Assembly (NCBI RefSeq): GCF_045862395.1
Contig: NZ_AP023087.1
Location: forward strand, 2,170,001 to 2,234,000
DNA length: 64,000 bases
Direction: 5' to 3'
Source: Marinicellulosiphila megalodicopiae
Lineage (GTDB): Bacteria; Pseudomonadota; Gammaproteobacteria; Pseudomonadales; Natronospirillaceae
The position numbers and the translations under genes are program-made. Each line of letters starts with the position of its first letter. Position 1 is the first letter of the stretch. The notes under the pieces were generated by a model. It saw only the letters and a list, made by a program, of their open reading frames with translations. It was not told where the DNA came from and searched no databases. Below are positions 35,786 to 44,433 of the stretch, in pieces.

Positions 35786-36634
35786 ATGGAAATATGGAAT
35801 AATAAAATGAGACCTAAGATTAGATTGCTAGCATTTAGCTTAATTCTTTTAATTTCAACATCTTGTGATGTCTTGAATACTGAATCTGGTCGATCAGGTT
35901 ATTTTAATGGTTATGAAGTCGAAGATATTTATCCAGATAAATTAACCGCCAAATTAGCAACCGCTGCTGGTGAAGGTGATACTCAGAAGATGGATGAACT
36001 TATCAACCAAGGTGCAAATGTAAATGCCACTGGTAATAATGGTTATTCATTATTAGTTTGGGCATTTAAAATGGAGAGTTTAATCGGTTTTAAATATCTG
36101 TTAGCAAAGGGAGCAAATCCTGATCTATATTTTGGTTTAGGTGGTGATGAGGCTATGATTTCTCATATTATTTCACGTTCAGAATATGACTATTTAGAAG
36201 CACTTTTAGAAGTTGGTGCGAACCCCGACCTGTTAACGGGTTCAGGTCCTTCAACGCCGTTGATGGATGCTGTTTATTGGGATGATGAACAATTAAAACT
36301 AGTGAAACTATTATTGCAGGTAGGAGCTCAAATAGATTTTCAAACACCAGAATATGGCTATTATGCAACAAAATCTGCTATCACTTACAATAATTTCGAC
36401 ATTACACTTTACTTATTACAACAAGGTGCAAATTACCAACTAGAAGATTTTAAAAATCGATCTGTTATCACTGAAATGTATGACAGCCGAGATTTCTTAG
36501 ATCCTGAACGATATAAATACGATCAATTTTATTCAGGTTATGCAACATTGATTGAATGGTTTGAAACAGAAGGTGTAGATCTAGGATTTTGTTTTAATAA
36601 AAATAATCAAGATATTTATGAGCTTTGCCAGTAA
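35786..36634 (+). CDS. Ankyrin-repeat lipoprotein, copy 2
   Basis: The frame has 282 codons. The ATG at 35807 (MRPKIRLLAFSLILL) gives a better signal peptide and is the likely start; the seven codons before it (MEIWNNK) match the untranslated leader 'ctatggaaataataat' of copy 1. Lipobox ISTSC is followed by DVLNTESGRSGY, as in copy 1. The ankyrin repeats and the tail YDSRDFLDPERYKYDQF are conserved, while the middle (about 100-190) has diverged. The stretch GSGPSTPLMDAVYWDDEQ is a more canonical ankyrin than its counterpart. It is a tandem duplicate with its own promoter region, since a terminator lies between the two. Confidence 0.85.
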   Translation: MEIWNNKMRPKIRLLAFSLILLISTSCDVLNTESGRSGYFNGYEVEDIYPDKLTAKLATAAGEGDTQKMDELINQGANVNATGNNGYSLLVWAFKMESLIGFKYLLAKGANPDLYFGLGGDEAMISHIISRSEYDYLEALLEVGANPDLLTGSGPSTPLMDAVYWDDEQLKLVKLLLQVGAQIDFQTPEYGYYATKSAITYNNFDITLYLLQQGANYQLEDFKNRSVITEMYDSRDFLDPERYKYDQFYSGYATLIEWFETEGVDLGFCFNKNNQDIYELCQ

Positions 36635-36688
36635 AGAGCGGTAAGTTAATAAAGTCTACTTCTTTCCAGTAATGCCAAAATAAGTACA

Positions 36689-36720
36689 TAAATGCACATG
36701 AATTACTTCAAGTGCATTTA
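36689..36720. terminator. Bidirectional hairpin between convergent genes
   Basis: Perfect arms taaatgcac (36689-36697) and gtgcattta (36712-36720) lie between the ankyrin lipoprotein and ywbE. Confidence 0.5.
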
Positions 36721-36735
36721 TTACACGCCAAACTC

Positions 36736-36939
36736 TTAAGAAACAACCTCTTTAACTCGACCCACTTGCCCATCTTCTAACATGACTTTTATGCCATGTG
36801 GATGAAAGGCCGATTTTGTTAAAAACTTTGAAACCACACCTTCTGTCAATTTGTTGCTGCGCTGGTCTTGTTTCAAAACCACTTTTACGCAATCGCCAAT
36901 CTCAATATGAGCTCGCTCTCTACCATCTGACATATTCAT
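36736..36939 (-). CDS. ywbE: YwbE-family small protein
   Basis: This 67-residue protein with the family pattern VVLKQDQRSNKLTEGVV and HPHGIKVMLEDGQVGRV is a full-length member of the YwbE family (DUF2196), small all-beta cytoplasmic proteins of unknown function. It lies on the minus strand, downstream of the DUF2721 gene. Confidence 0.9.
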   Translation of the reverse strand: MNMSDGRERAHIEIGDCVKVVLKQDQRSNKLTEGVVSKFLTKSAFHPHGIKVMLEDGQVGRVKEVVS

Positions 36940-37016
36940 TCTCGTTATTATTTGATTTAAACAGTTATGTTACTGGCCTATTTTTCAAAATATAACCCAG
37001 GTGTTTCCTTCGTATT

Positions 37017-37412
37017 TTATTTCTTAGGATCTTTTAACACTTCAAGTTGAATATTCAATGCAATGCCCGATATGTACACTTCGTACAAACAAAGCAGCAA
37101 AGATACAATCAAACTGACCAAACTTGCCGTTAATATTGTAACGCCAGCGGTTTGCCATTGCTCTAACAAACACATCATTGAAATGGTGCATAGGATGAAT
37201 GACACAATGCCTGTCATCTGTGTATAGCGAATAATTAAAATTCTCAATTTTAAATGTTTGATCTGACGAGTAATTTGTAAATGGTTCGTTTCATCGCGTT
37301 GTTCAATTAGCGATCTTATTAGCTGGCCAATGACGATAAATCGGTTGGTGTAAGCCAGCATCAATAATGAAATCGCTGGAAACAATAGTGCAGGGGTGGT
37401 GATCGTCATCAT
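37017..37412 (-). CDS. DUF2721-family membrane protein
   Basis: The protein has 131 residues: one hydrophobic segment at the N-terminus (PALLFPAISLLMLAYTNRF) and two near the middle and end (about 72-90 and 92-115), separated by a charged stretch with the RYTQMTG motif. The pattern is that of DUF2721 proteins, predicted inner-membrane proteins of unknown role. The 77 bases between it and ywbE hold no terminator, so co-transcription is possible. Confidence 0.8.
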   Translation of the reverse strand: MMTITTPALLFPAISLLMLAYTNRFIVIGQLIRSLIEQRDETNHLQITRQIKHLKLRILIIRYTQMTGIVSFILCTISMMCLLEQWQTAGVTILTASLVSLIVSLLLCLYEVYISGIALNIQLEVLKDPKK

Positions 37413-37595
37413 ATAAAATTACTCCAAAACCATACTTGTTATTTGGCTTGTTAAAATACTCATCTATAGTTTGGGATGCAAGCAAGTTTGGTAGTTCTAA
37501 AAAACTGAATGACTTATTCGGTTTAATAAATTTTAAAGAATTAAAAAATGAGCGCATACTGTTTTTCGTCATTCACCCACAAGAGATAAAAAATA

Positions 37596-38117
37596 ATGAT
37601 TACTCAAGTTCCTCAAGTTGTATTTAAAACACGCGTACGTAACGAAGCATTACAAACACAAAACCCTTTCGAATGGAAAGATGTAAGTACTGATGATGTA
37701 TTCAAAGGTAAAAAAGTAGTTGTATTTTCATTGCCAGGCGCTTTTACGCCAACCTGTTCGACCAGTCACTTACCGCGTTATGAAGCGCTACATGACGAAT
37801 TTAAAGCACAGGGTGTGGATCAAGTTGTCTGTGTTTCGGTTAATGATGCGTTTGTGATGTATCAATGGGGCAAAGGCCAAAATGCTAACCATGTATTTTT
37901 ATTACCAGACGGCAACGGTGAGTTCACTCGTAAAATGGGTATGTTAGTGGACAAATCTAATCTTGGATTTGGTATGCGCAGCTGGCGTTATGCCATGGTT
38001 GTCAACGATGGCAAGATTGAAAAAATGTTCATCGAAGACGGTTATTCAGATAACTGCCCAACAGATCCATTTGAAGTGTCCGATGCCGATACGGTTTTAG
38101 ATTATTTAAAAAAGTAA
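37596..38117 (+). CDS. Prx5-type peroxiredoxin
   Basis: This 173-residue thioredoxin-fold peroxidase has the active-site motif PGAFTPTCSTSH; Cys54 is the peroxidatic cysteine. It reduces hydroperoxides in the cytoplasm. Motifs VNDAFVMYQWG and FGMRSWRYAMVV are typical of the Prx5/AhpE-like subgroup that in many gammaproteobacteria carries a fused C-terminal glutaredoxin. Here the protein ends right after the Prx domain (TVLDYLKK), so electrons must come from a separate glutaredoxin or glutathione. The next gene is glutathione reductase, which fits a glutathione-dependent cycle. Confidence 0.92.
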   Translation: MITQVPQVVFKTRVRNEALQTQNPFEWKDVSTDDVFKGKKVVVFSLPGAFTPTCSTSHLPRYEALHDEFKAQGVDQVVCVSVNDAFVMYQWGKGQNANHVFLLPDGNGEFTRKMGMLVDKSNLGFGMRSWRYAMVVNDGKIEKMFIEDGYSDNCPTDPFEVSDADTVLDYLKK

Positions 38118-38131
38118 AATAGGCAAACAAC

Positions 38132-38205
38132 CAGGCTAAATGTGCATTGGATTCAAATGAATACACTTGAATCTACTGATCAAACACTTTAGCCTGTCTT
38201 AAAAT
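38132..38205 (+). terminator. Long hairpin between the peroxiredoxin gene and gor
   Basis: Outer arms caggctaaatgtg and cactttagcctg (38132-38144, 38185-38196) enclose an inner stem gattcaa/ttgaatc (38150-38156, 38167-38173). A weak T-rich tail follows. It may terminate, or attenuate readthrough into gor. Confidence 0.5.
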
Positions 38206-38231
38206 TTTATACATACAAAATAAGGGTAAAC

Positions 38232-39572
38232 ATGAGCGAGTTTGATTTTGATTTATTTGTCATTGGTGCAGGTTCTGGTGGCGTTAGAGCAGCAAGAAAA
38301 GCAGCAACAGAAGGCATTAAGGTCGGCATCGCGGAAGAAAAAGCCCTTGGTGGCACCTGTGTTAACGTAGGTTGCGTGCCTAAAAAATTAATGGTGTATG
38401 CATCAAGCTATCCGCAACAAGTTAAAAACGCACAGGGGTATGGTTGGGATGCAAGTATTGGCGAATTTGATTGGCCTGCATTTATTGAAAAGAAAAACGC
38501 TGAAATTCTAAGACTCAATGGCATTTATGGGAATTTATTAGACAATTCTGGTGTGACATTATTTAAACAACGCGCTCATTTAATTGAGCCTAATGTCGTC
38601 AAAGTAGGCGATAAACGGATTCGAGCAAAACGTATTTTGATCGCAGTTGGTGGTCAGCCATTTGTGCCTGAATTTACAGGCAACGATTTATGTATTACCT
38701 CTGACGATGTGTTTTATTTACCGACACAACCAAAAGATTTACTGATTGTAGGTGCAGGTTACATAGCCGTCGAGTTTGCTGGTGTGTTTAATGGTATGGG
38801 CACAAATGTTGATATATTAAGCCGTAAAAATACTATTTTAAATGAGTTTGATCGCTCAACGGTTGATTTTTTAACGCAGCAAATGCAAGAGCAAGGCATC
38901 AATATTTTATTTGAAAACGGCATTGAACGTGTTATTGAAAAAGACGGTAAAAAACAAGTCACATTCAAAGACGGTCAAATCAAATCTTACGATGAAATAT
39001 TATTAGCCACCGGTCGCACCACAGCCGTTGATAATTTAGGTCTAAAAGATTTGGGCATTGAGTTAACCAAAACCCGAGCCATTCAAGTCGATGAAAACTA
39101 CCAAACCAATATTAAAGATATTTACGCCATTGGTGATGTTATCGGTAAAGTACAATTAACTCCTGTTGCCATTAAAGAAGCAATGGGCCTTATTGGTTAT
39201 TGGTATCAAGGAGCAACAAGCGCCAAAATTGATTACAACAATATTCCAACTGCTGTTTTCTGTCAGCCAAATATTGGAACGGTCGGCATGACTCAAGAAC
39301 AAGCTGAAAAAGAAAACGACATTCAAGTTTATGAAAGTAATTTCAGACCGATGTCCAATACCATTTCAGGTGATACCAGCAGAATGTACATGAAGCTAAT
39401 CGTAGAAAAACAAAGTCAAAAAGTGTTGGGCTGGCACATGTGCGGTCAAGATGCAGGTGAAATGCTTCAAGGGTTTGCGGTTGCCATTAAAATGGGCGCA
39501 ACTAAGCATGACTTTGATTCAGTTATAGGGATTCACCCAACGGCGGCAGAAGAGTGGGTTACCTTAAACTGA
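38232..39572 (+). CDS. gorA: Glutathione-disulfide reductase
   Basis: This 446-residue flavoprotein reduces glutathione disulfide with NADPH. It has the FAD motif GAGSGGVRAA (12-21), the redox-active disulfide GGTCVNVGCVPKK (Cys43, Cys48), the NAD(P)-binding loop VGAGYIAVEFAG, the second FAD motif YAIGDV, and the C-terminal dimer motif HPTAAEEW with the catalytic His-Glu pair. The length fits bacterial Gor (about 450). It follows the peroxiredoxin gene by 114 bases, and aataagggtaaac before the ATG supports the start. Confidence 0.96.
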   Translation: MSEFDFDLFVIGAGSGGVRAARKAATEGIKVGIAEEKALGGTCVNVGCVPKKLMVYASSYPQQVKNAQGYGWDASIGEFDWPAFIEKKNAEILRLNGIYGNLLDNSGVTLFKQRAHLIEPNVVKVGDKRIRAKRILIAVGGQPFVPEFTGNDLCITSDDVFYLPTQPKDLLIVGAGYIAVEFAGVFNGMGTNVDILSRKNTILNEFDRSTVDFLTQQMQEQGINILFENGIERVIEKDGKKQVTFKDGQIKSYDEILLATGRTTAVDNLGLKDLGIELTKTRAIQVDENYQTNIKDIYAIGDVIGKVQLTPVAIKEAMGLIGYWYQGATSAKIDYNNIPTAVFCQPNIGTVGMTQEQAEKENDIQVYESNFRPMSNTISGDTSRMYMKLIVEKQSQKVLGWHMCGQDAGEMLQGFAVAIKMGATKHDFDSVIGIHPTAAEEWVTLN

Positions 39573-39610
39573 AAACAGTTCGAATGGCTCTGAATAAATA
39601 CAAATGAAAT

Positions 39611-39645
39611 CAAAAAACCAAATCTAAGTATTTGGTTTTTTTTTT
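39611..39645 (+). terminator. Terminator of gor
   Basis: aaaaaaccaaat and atttggtttttt form a perfect 12-bp stem with a T run. Confidence 0.9.
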
Positions 39646-39691
39646 GTAAAATATTTTTCAAGCATTAAAAATATAAAAAGAAAGGTAAAAA

Positions 39692-40231
39692 ATGAATATA
39701 CCCATGTTTGAATTGTACGCAAATTACAATCTAAGAATGAATAAACAAATTTATACTGCTGCTCGAAAATTAAAAAATGAAGAATACAACAAAAACATGG
39801 GGGCATTTTTTGGATCCATCAATCACACTTTAAATCATATTGCAGTTGGCGATATATTTTGGCTAAAACGATTTGGTGAACATGAGGAATTATTTCAAAG
39901 TTTGGAGCCGATTCGACAATTGTCACTACCTCAAAGTTTAGAAACTATTCTTTTTTATGATTTAAAAGGGTTGTTTCATTTAAGAAAATTAATTGATCGA
40001 TGTATTGTGTCTTTTGTACAAGAATTAACGGAATTAGATATTAATTCGAATTTAACGTATACAAATTCAAAAGGTGTTGAATCTAATAAACATTTTTGTT
40101 TAGTGTTAATGCATATGTTCAATCATCAGACTCATCATCGAGGGCAGGTGAGTACGTTGTTTAGCCAACTAGGAGTGGATGTAGGGGTTACGGATATGAT
40201 TGTGGATGTCCCAGAAATAGATGTAATTTGA
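39692..40231 (+). CDS. DinB-family protein
   Basis: This 179-residue four-helix protein of the DinB/YfiT-like superfamily has putative metal ligands at His45/His49 (INHTLNHI) and in MFNHQTHHRGQ near residues 140-150. Members include thiol-dependent metalloenzymes such as bacillithiol transferases, but gammaproteobacterial members are mostly uncharacterised. The gene overlaps the next one by four bases (ATGA-type), so the two are co-translated. Confidence 0.85.
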   Translation: MNIPMFELYANYNLRMNKQIYTAARKLKNEEYNKNMGAFFGSINHTLNHIAVGDIFWLKRFGEHEELFQSLEPIRQLSLPQSLETILFYDLKGLFHLRKLIDRCIVSFVQELTELDINSNLTYTNSKGVESNKHFCLVLMHMFNHQTHHRGQVSTLFSQLGVDVGVTDMIVDVPEIDVI

Positions 40232-40452
40232 TTATGAAAACTCATAACCCAACACTCTGCCCAAAATGCCAAAAAGAAAATCAATGTTCTCTAGCAATAT
40301 CAAAAGACAAAACAAAAAAAGATTGTTGGTGCATGAATCCAGATTTAAAATTCCCAAAAGCATTGATTGATGAATTACCTAAATCTGCAAAAAATAAGTC
40401 CTGCATCTGTTTGTCTTGTGCTCAATCCTTTGAGCGAAAACCGTCTAATTAA
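40228..40452 (+). CDS. Cysteine-rich CWC-family protein
   Basis: The protein has 74 residues and eight cysteines (11, 14, 20, 33, 35, 59, 61, 64). The CWC motif at 33-35 names the family (PF14375-type). CxxC pairs suggest zinc binding. The function is unknown. It overlaps the upstream dinB-like gene and also runs 4 bases into the convergent ubiI-type gene. Confidence 0.85.
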   Translation: MIMKTHNPTLCPKCQKENQCSLAISKDKTKKDCWCMNPDLKFPKALIDELPKSAKNKSCICLSCAQSFERKPSN

Positions 40453-41654
40453 TCGCGCGCCATGGCGTGTTTTAATATCCAATCTTTTGGAAATAAAGGG
40501 TGGTTTGTGAGTGCCATCGCTTCATTTCGAATCAAAACTTGCATCGGATTCTGTCCTTTAAACCCTCGTTTAAATCCTTCCATTGCCCCTTGCATGATTT
40601 GGTTGGGTAATTTTCTATTACGCTCAAAGCGTTTTAATAATGTTGGGTGTCCCAAATTTAATTCATTTTCTTTTGCTGAAACAATGGTTTCAAATAATGC
40701 TTTCGCATCGGCAAAACCTAAGTTAGCACCTTGACCTGCAAGTGGGTGAATACTGTGTGCCGCATCGCCAATAATGGCTATGCCTGCTTGGATGTAACTT
40801 TGGCAAGCAAGGGCGTTTAATGGAAATTGCGCTTGATCGCAAACCTCTAAAATTTCACCTAATTGTTTGGGTGCGTGCAGTCGAAGTTGGTCGATTAATG
40901 ATTTTTGGCCAAACGATTCTAACTGTTCGTCATCTACCGACCACACAATGCTATAAAATGATTCTTCGTTTGAATGCTCGGTTTGATCATGCAACGGCAA
41001 AAAGGCCAATGGCCCGCAGTATGTAAAATTTTGCCAGCAGGTTTTATTGGGTTGATCTGAAAATTGTTCAGGCGTTTTTACTTTTACTGTCGAAACAATC
41101 GCCGTTTGATTATACGACCAAGTTTTAGTCGGTAATTTTGCAAGATTACGAATCGTGGAATGTTTTGAATCCGCACCAATAATTAATTCAGTGGTTAAAA
41201 ACTGTCCGTTATCTAATTCGATGGTTCTTAAATTGTCCGTTGAAAGATCGCTAATACTCAACACTTTTGTATGTTCGAATCGTTCTAAATTGCCCATATT
41301 TTGAATCAACGCATCAATCATTCGATCGTTTTCGACAATATGACCTAAGTGCTCACAGGGTAAGTCAGACGCACTGAACTCAACGTGTTGTGTGCCTTCG
41401 CCGTCATACACGTACATGGATTGGTATGCACATGCGTAAGGTTGAATCGATTCCCAGGCTTTTGTGTGTTCAAGCCACTTTTGACTTAACTCAGTTAACG
41501 CACTGACACGATTGCTGTATGTGTCTGGTAAGTTAGATTCAATGATGCGCTGCTCAACAATCGCGCACTTTAACCCTGCTTGATCTAATGCGTTGGCCAT
41601 TGATAATCCGATTAAACCGGCACCACAAATAATGACATCAAAATGCATACTCAA
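40449..41654 (-). CDS. ubiI: Ubiquinone biosynthesis FAD hydroxylase, UbiI/UbiF type
   Basis: This 401-residue flavin monooxygenase of the UbiH/UbiF/VisC (COQ6) family hydroxylates the ubiquinone ring. It has the FAD motif GAGLIGLSMANAL near residue 11, the GADSKHSTIR motif mid-protein, and IGDAAHSIHPLAGQGANLGF, the family hallmark. HLGHIVEN and EQRIIE match UbiI more than UbiH. UbiI (C5) and UbiF (C6) are hard to separate by eye, so the symbol is tentative. Downstream of ubiH by 6 bases; co-transcribed. Confidence 0.85.
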   Translation of the reverse strand: MSMHFDVIICGAGLIGLSMANALDQAGLKCAIVEQRIIESNLPDTYSNRVSALTELSQKWLEHTKAWESIQPYACAYQSMYVYDGEGTQHVEFSASDLPCEHLGHIVENDRMIDALIQNMGNLERFEHTKVLSISDLSTDNLRTIELDNGQFLTTELIIGADSKHSTIRNLAKLPTKTWSYNQTAIVSTVKVKTPEQFSDQPNKTCWQNFTYCGPLAFLPLHDQTEHSNEESFYSIVWSVDDEQLESFGQKSLIDQLRLHAPKQLGEILEVCDQAQFPLNALACQSYIQAGIAIIGDAAHSIHPLAGQGANLGFADAKALFETIVSAKENELNLGHPTLLKRFERNRKLPNQIMQGAMEGFKRGFKGQNPMQVLIRNEAMALTNHPLFPKDWILKHAMARD

Positions 41655-41660
41655 CCCTTT

Positions 41661-42872
41661 TTATAAACCCATGGCAAAACGGCTAAATACGCCTTTTGCA
41701 ATGGTGTGAGATTCTAAAATACTTAATAAAACAGAACGAGTCGTACGAACTAGAGGATTGCTCGATTCAAAACTTTGCACCATTTGGTGGCTAAATTGAC
41801 TCATCATTTGTTGGCGTGGCCATACAGATTGTTGGTAATCCATTAGCATTGGTAAATGATTGATCTGTTCAATAGATTGTTTATTAAGTCGTTGTGTTAA
41901 TGCTTTAACCGCAAATAACGCCAAATTAAACCCTTGGCCAGCAACAGGGTGCAACGCACAAGCGCTGTTGCCTAATAATATAAGGCCGGGTCTAACTTGT
42001 TCTTTGCACATGCTCAGTTTAAGGGGGTAGTGTGCAATGTTGCCTATTTGATTGATTTGGCCTAAGCGTCTGCCAAAGCGTTGATTTAAAAGCGCCAGTT
42101 TGTCTGTGTCACTGGTTTGTAAAAAATCGTCTAATTTATCTGCACCCATTGTCCACACCAAAGCGCTTAAATTGTCTTGATGAAACGGCAATAACGCAAT
42201 AGGCCCCGATTGATCAAAACGCTCAAATGCTTTGCCGTTATGTGGGTTTTGGGTTTGTACATTGCTCACAACCGCGACTTTTTGATAATCAAACGTTTCG
42301 TCTTTAAATTTTAGTTTTTCTTTTAGCTCTGATCGACCACCATCGGTTAATAGTGTTAATCTGGCTTGTATGCTTTGGCCATTTGTTATCAAGCATTCAT
42401 AAGGATAGTCACTAGCGTGCGTCTTGGTGATGTCTTGAACCTGTTGCTCATAAAGGTAATCAACTTGTGTGATGTTTGAGCAAACTTGCAACAACGCTTG
42501 GCCGATGTGTTTGTTTGAAACGATATATCCAAACGCATCGGTATTGGCTTGTTTGTGATTTAATTGCGTTAGACCAACTTGACCAAAACTCGACACTTCA
42601 ATATCTAAAATCGGTTGAGCAAAGGGTTTGATAAATGACCAAATTCCAATTTGCTCAAGATACAACGTACTTGCTAGTGATAATGCAGTGGCTCGATCAT
42701 CAAAGCTCGGTGAGCTTAAACCATCTTTACTTAATGTAGGTGGGCTTGCAGGATCAATAATAATGATTCTCGCACCCTTTTTGATTAATTCAGAAAGAGC
42801 GATTAAAGTGCATAGCCCAACCATGCCCGCGCCAATAATTGCGATATCATATTTAGTATTTATGTTTGTCAT
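41661..42872 (-). CDS. ubiH: 2-octaprenyl-6-methoxyphenol hydroxylase
   Basis: This 403-residue member of the same flavin monooxygenase family carries out a ring hydroxylation in ubiquinone synthesis. It has GAGMVGLCTLIAL near the start, FDDRATALS and HPVAGQGFNLALFAV. FDDRATALSLAS followed by IGIWSFIKPFA and SFGQVGLTQL are UbiH-like. The usual neighbours pepP and ygfB are absent; the pair stands alone, with 272 bases to the divergent lacI-type gene. I see no palindromic operator in that gap. Confidence 0.88.
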   Translation of the reverse strand: MTNINTKYDIAIIGAGMVGLCTLIALSELIKKGARIIIIDPASPPTLSKDGLSSPSFDDRATALSLASTLYLEQIGIWSFIKPFAQPILDIEVSSFGQVGLTQLNHKQANTDAFGYIVSNKHIGQALLQVCSNITQVDYLYEQQVQDITKTHASDYPYECLITNGQSIQARLTLLTDGGRSELKEKLKFKDETFDYQKVAVVSNVQTQNPHNGKAFERFDQSGPIALLPFHQDNLSALVWTMGADKLDDFLQTSDTDKLALLNQRFGRRLGQINQIGNIAHYPLKLSMCKEQVRPGLILLGNSACALHPVAGQGFNLALFAVKALTQRLNKQSIEQINHLPMLMDYQQSVWPRQQMMSQFSHQMVQSFESSNPLVRTTRSVLLSILESHTIAKGVFSRFAMGL

Positions 42873-43144
42873 GATTTTGTAATTTAAAAATATCCACCAA
42901 TGATACCTGTTTTTAAGTGTGGTTTGTAAGATGTTTAAGTAAGCAGTGATATGGCATTTATATTTTATTATTTTAAAGTTGATCGATTATTGGTTGGAAT
43001 ATAGTAATGGGTAGCATTTGTTTAAAATTTTATTAGGACTACGCATTAAATCGAGTTAAAATGTCATGTTATTTAAGTGATTTATAGTTTATTTGTAAAG
43101 AAACTATATATATTTTATTAATTAATTGTATTAAGAATGTATTT

Positions 43145-44176
43145 ATGAGCAAGCAAATCAAAAAAGTGACCATCGAAGATATCGCAATGTATGCTGGTGT
43201 TTCAACTGCTACAGTTTCAAGGGCATTAAGTGATAGTACTTCAATTAAGGAATCCACGAAACTAAGGATCATTGAAATTGCTAACGAGCATAAATATGCA
43301 GTCAACCACAGCGCTAAACTATTAAGTCGCCAAAAAAGCAACACAATTGCTTTATTTTTACCAATATTTACCTATAACCTCCCTAATTCGGCTCCGATTG
43401 CAAGCGATCCTTTCTTCTTGAAAGTATTTTCAGGTATTTTGAGTCAAGTTGGAAAATTAGACAAAGAGCTTTTAGTTAGCAATTTTGAAAATAAAAAAAA
43501 TGCGAAATTAGTACAAGCTGTTCGCTCTAAAAAAGCCGATGGCATTATCATTTATGGTGGTGATGCTAATGATTGGGCAAATGATCCTATTGTTGATGAT
43601 GAGTTCCCGGTTGTATTTTGGGGGGGCAGTCGATCCAACCCTTTCCATTGGTTAGCTAGTGATGAAATATTAGGTGGGGAAATTGCTGCTGAAGCCTTGA
43701 TTGATGCAGGTTGCAAAAATTTAGCTTATATAGGCGGTAATGATACTGCCTTTGAAGCTCAAGGGCGATTAACAGGTTTTAAGCAGTATATTGAAAAACA
43801 AGGAATGACTCTTAAAGAATCCAATATCAGTTTTGAGCATTATTTTCCGCATAGTGGTTTTAATCAGATGAATCGCTTATTAGAGAGTGACCCTACAATT
43901 GATGGTGTATTTGCAAGTGCCGATGTATTAGCTTTATCAGCAATGAACGCAATTCAAAACAAAGGGCTTAGAATTCCTGAAGATATTAAAATTGTTGGGT
44001 TTGATGATATTGATGGTGCAGCTGTAAACAACCCGTCATTAACTACTATTTCACAAGATGGGTTCGAGGCGGGTAAAGCGCTTGTTAACCGCATTATCGA
44101 TATAGTTGAAGACAGGCCAATTACTGCAAAGCATGAATGCTTAGGTTTAAAGTTAATCAAACGTAATAGTTGTTAA
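43145..44176 (+). CDS. LacI-family transcriptional regulator
   Basis: This 343-residue regulator has an N-terminal helix-turn-helix (VTIEDIAMYAGVSTATVSRAL, with the signature VSxATVSRAL), a hinge helix near 50-60 (HSAKLLSRQKS) and a periplasmic-binding-protein-like effector domain (about 63-340), with FASADVLALSAMNAI and KIVGFDDIDGA typical of the family. LacI regulators usually repress sugar-use genes until an inducer sugar binds. Two perfect LacI/GalR-type palindromes lie upstream of the next gene, so that gene pair is the probable target. The inducer is unknown. No such palindrome lies before this gene itself. Confidence 0.93.
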   Translation: MSKQIKKVTIEDIAMYAGVSTATVSRALSDSTSIKESTKLRIIEIANEHKYAVNHSAKLLSRQKSNTIALFLPIFTYNLPNSAPIASDPFFLKVFSGILSQVGKLDKELLVSNFENKKNAKLVQAVRSKKADGIIIYGGDANDWANDPIVDDEFPVVFWGGSRSNPFHWLASDEILGGEIAAEALIDAGCKNLAYIGGNDTAFEAQGRLTGFKQYIEKQGMTLKESNISFEHYFPHSGFNQMNRLLESDPTIDGVFASADVLALSAMNAIQNKGLRIPEDIKIVGFDDIDGAAVNNPSLTTISQDGFEAGKALVNRIIDIVEDRPITAKHECLGLKLIKRNSC

Positions 44177-44329
44177 AACTTCTGACGGTTTAATGCTAAA
44201 TATTCTTGAAATGAATGTTCGCATTTAAATTTAGAAAACTGATCAATTTGCAAATTGCTTCTCACTAATTTATTAATTTTTACACTATGATTCATTTTTA
44301 ACTCTTAGTTACCTTTTTTGTAACAATTG

Positions 44330-44343
44330 TGTAAGCGATTACA
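44330..44343. promoter_or_regulatory. LacI-family operator, site 1
   Basis: TGTAAGCGATTACA is a near-palindrome with the central CG of the LacI/GalR operator class. It lies 91 bases before the lipoprotein start and 58 bases (centre to centre) from site 2. Confidence 0.85.
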
Positions 44344-44387
44344 ATGTATTTACCGGCGATCAATGTCGGTTATTTTTGTATCTTATA

Positions 44388-44401
44388 TGTAAGCGCTTAC
44401 A
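44388..44401. promoter_or_regulatory. LacI-family operator, site 2
   Basis: TGTAAGCGCTTACA is a perfect 14-bp palindrome 33 bases before the start codon, well placed to block transcription. Confidence 0.88.
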
Positions 44402-44433
44402 TCAAAAAAGAGTTCCACTTTCGGAGAATAACA

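Noticed and set aside
37303..37627. Small frames on both strands between DUF2721 and the peroxiredoxin gene
   Set aside because: They overlap each other and the real genes, with no homology and no ribosome binding sites.
44344..44433. Longer N-terminus for the malectin-cytochrome lipoprotein
   Set aside because: The extra 30 codons cover the proximal operator and would bury the lipoprotein signal; the ATG at 44434 has a ribosome binding site.
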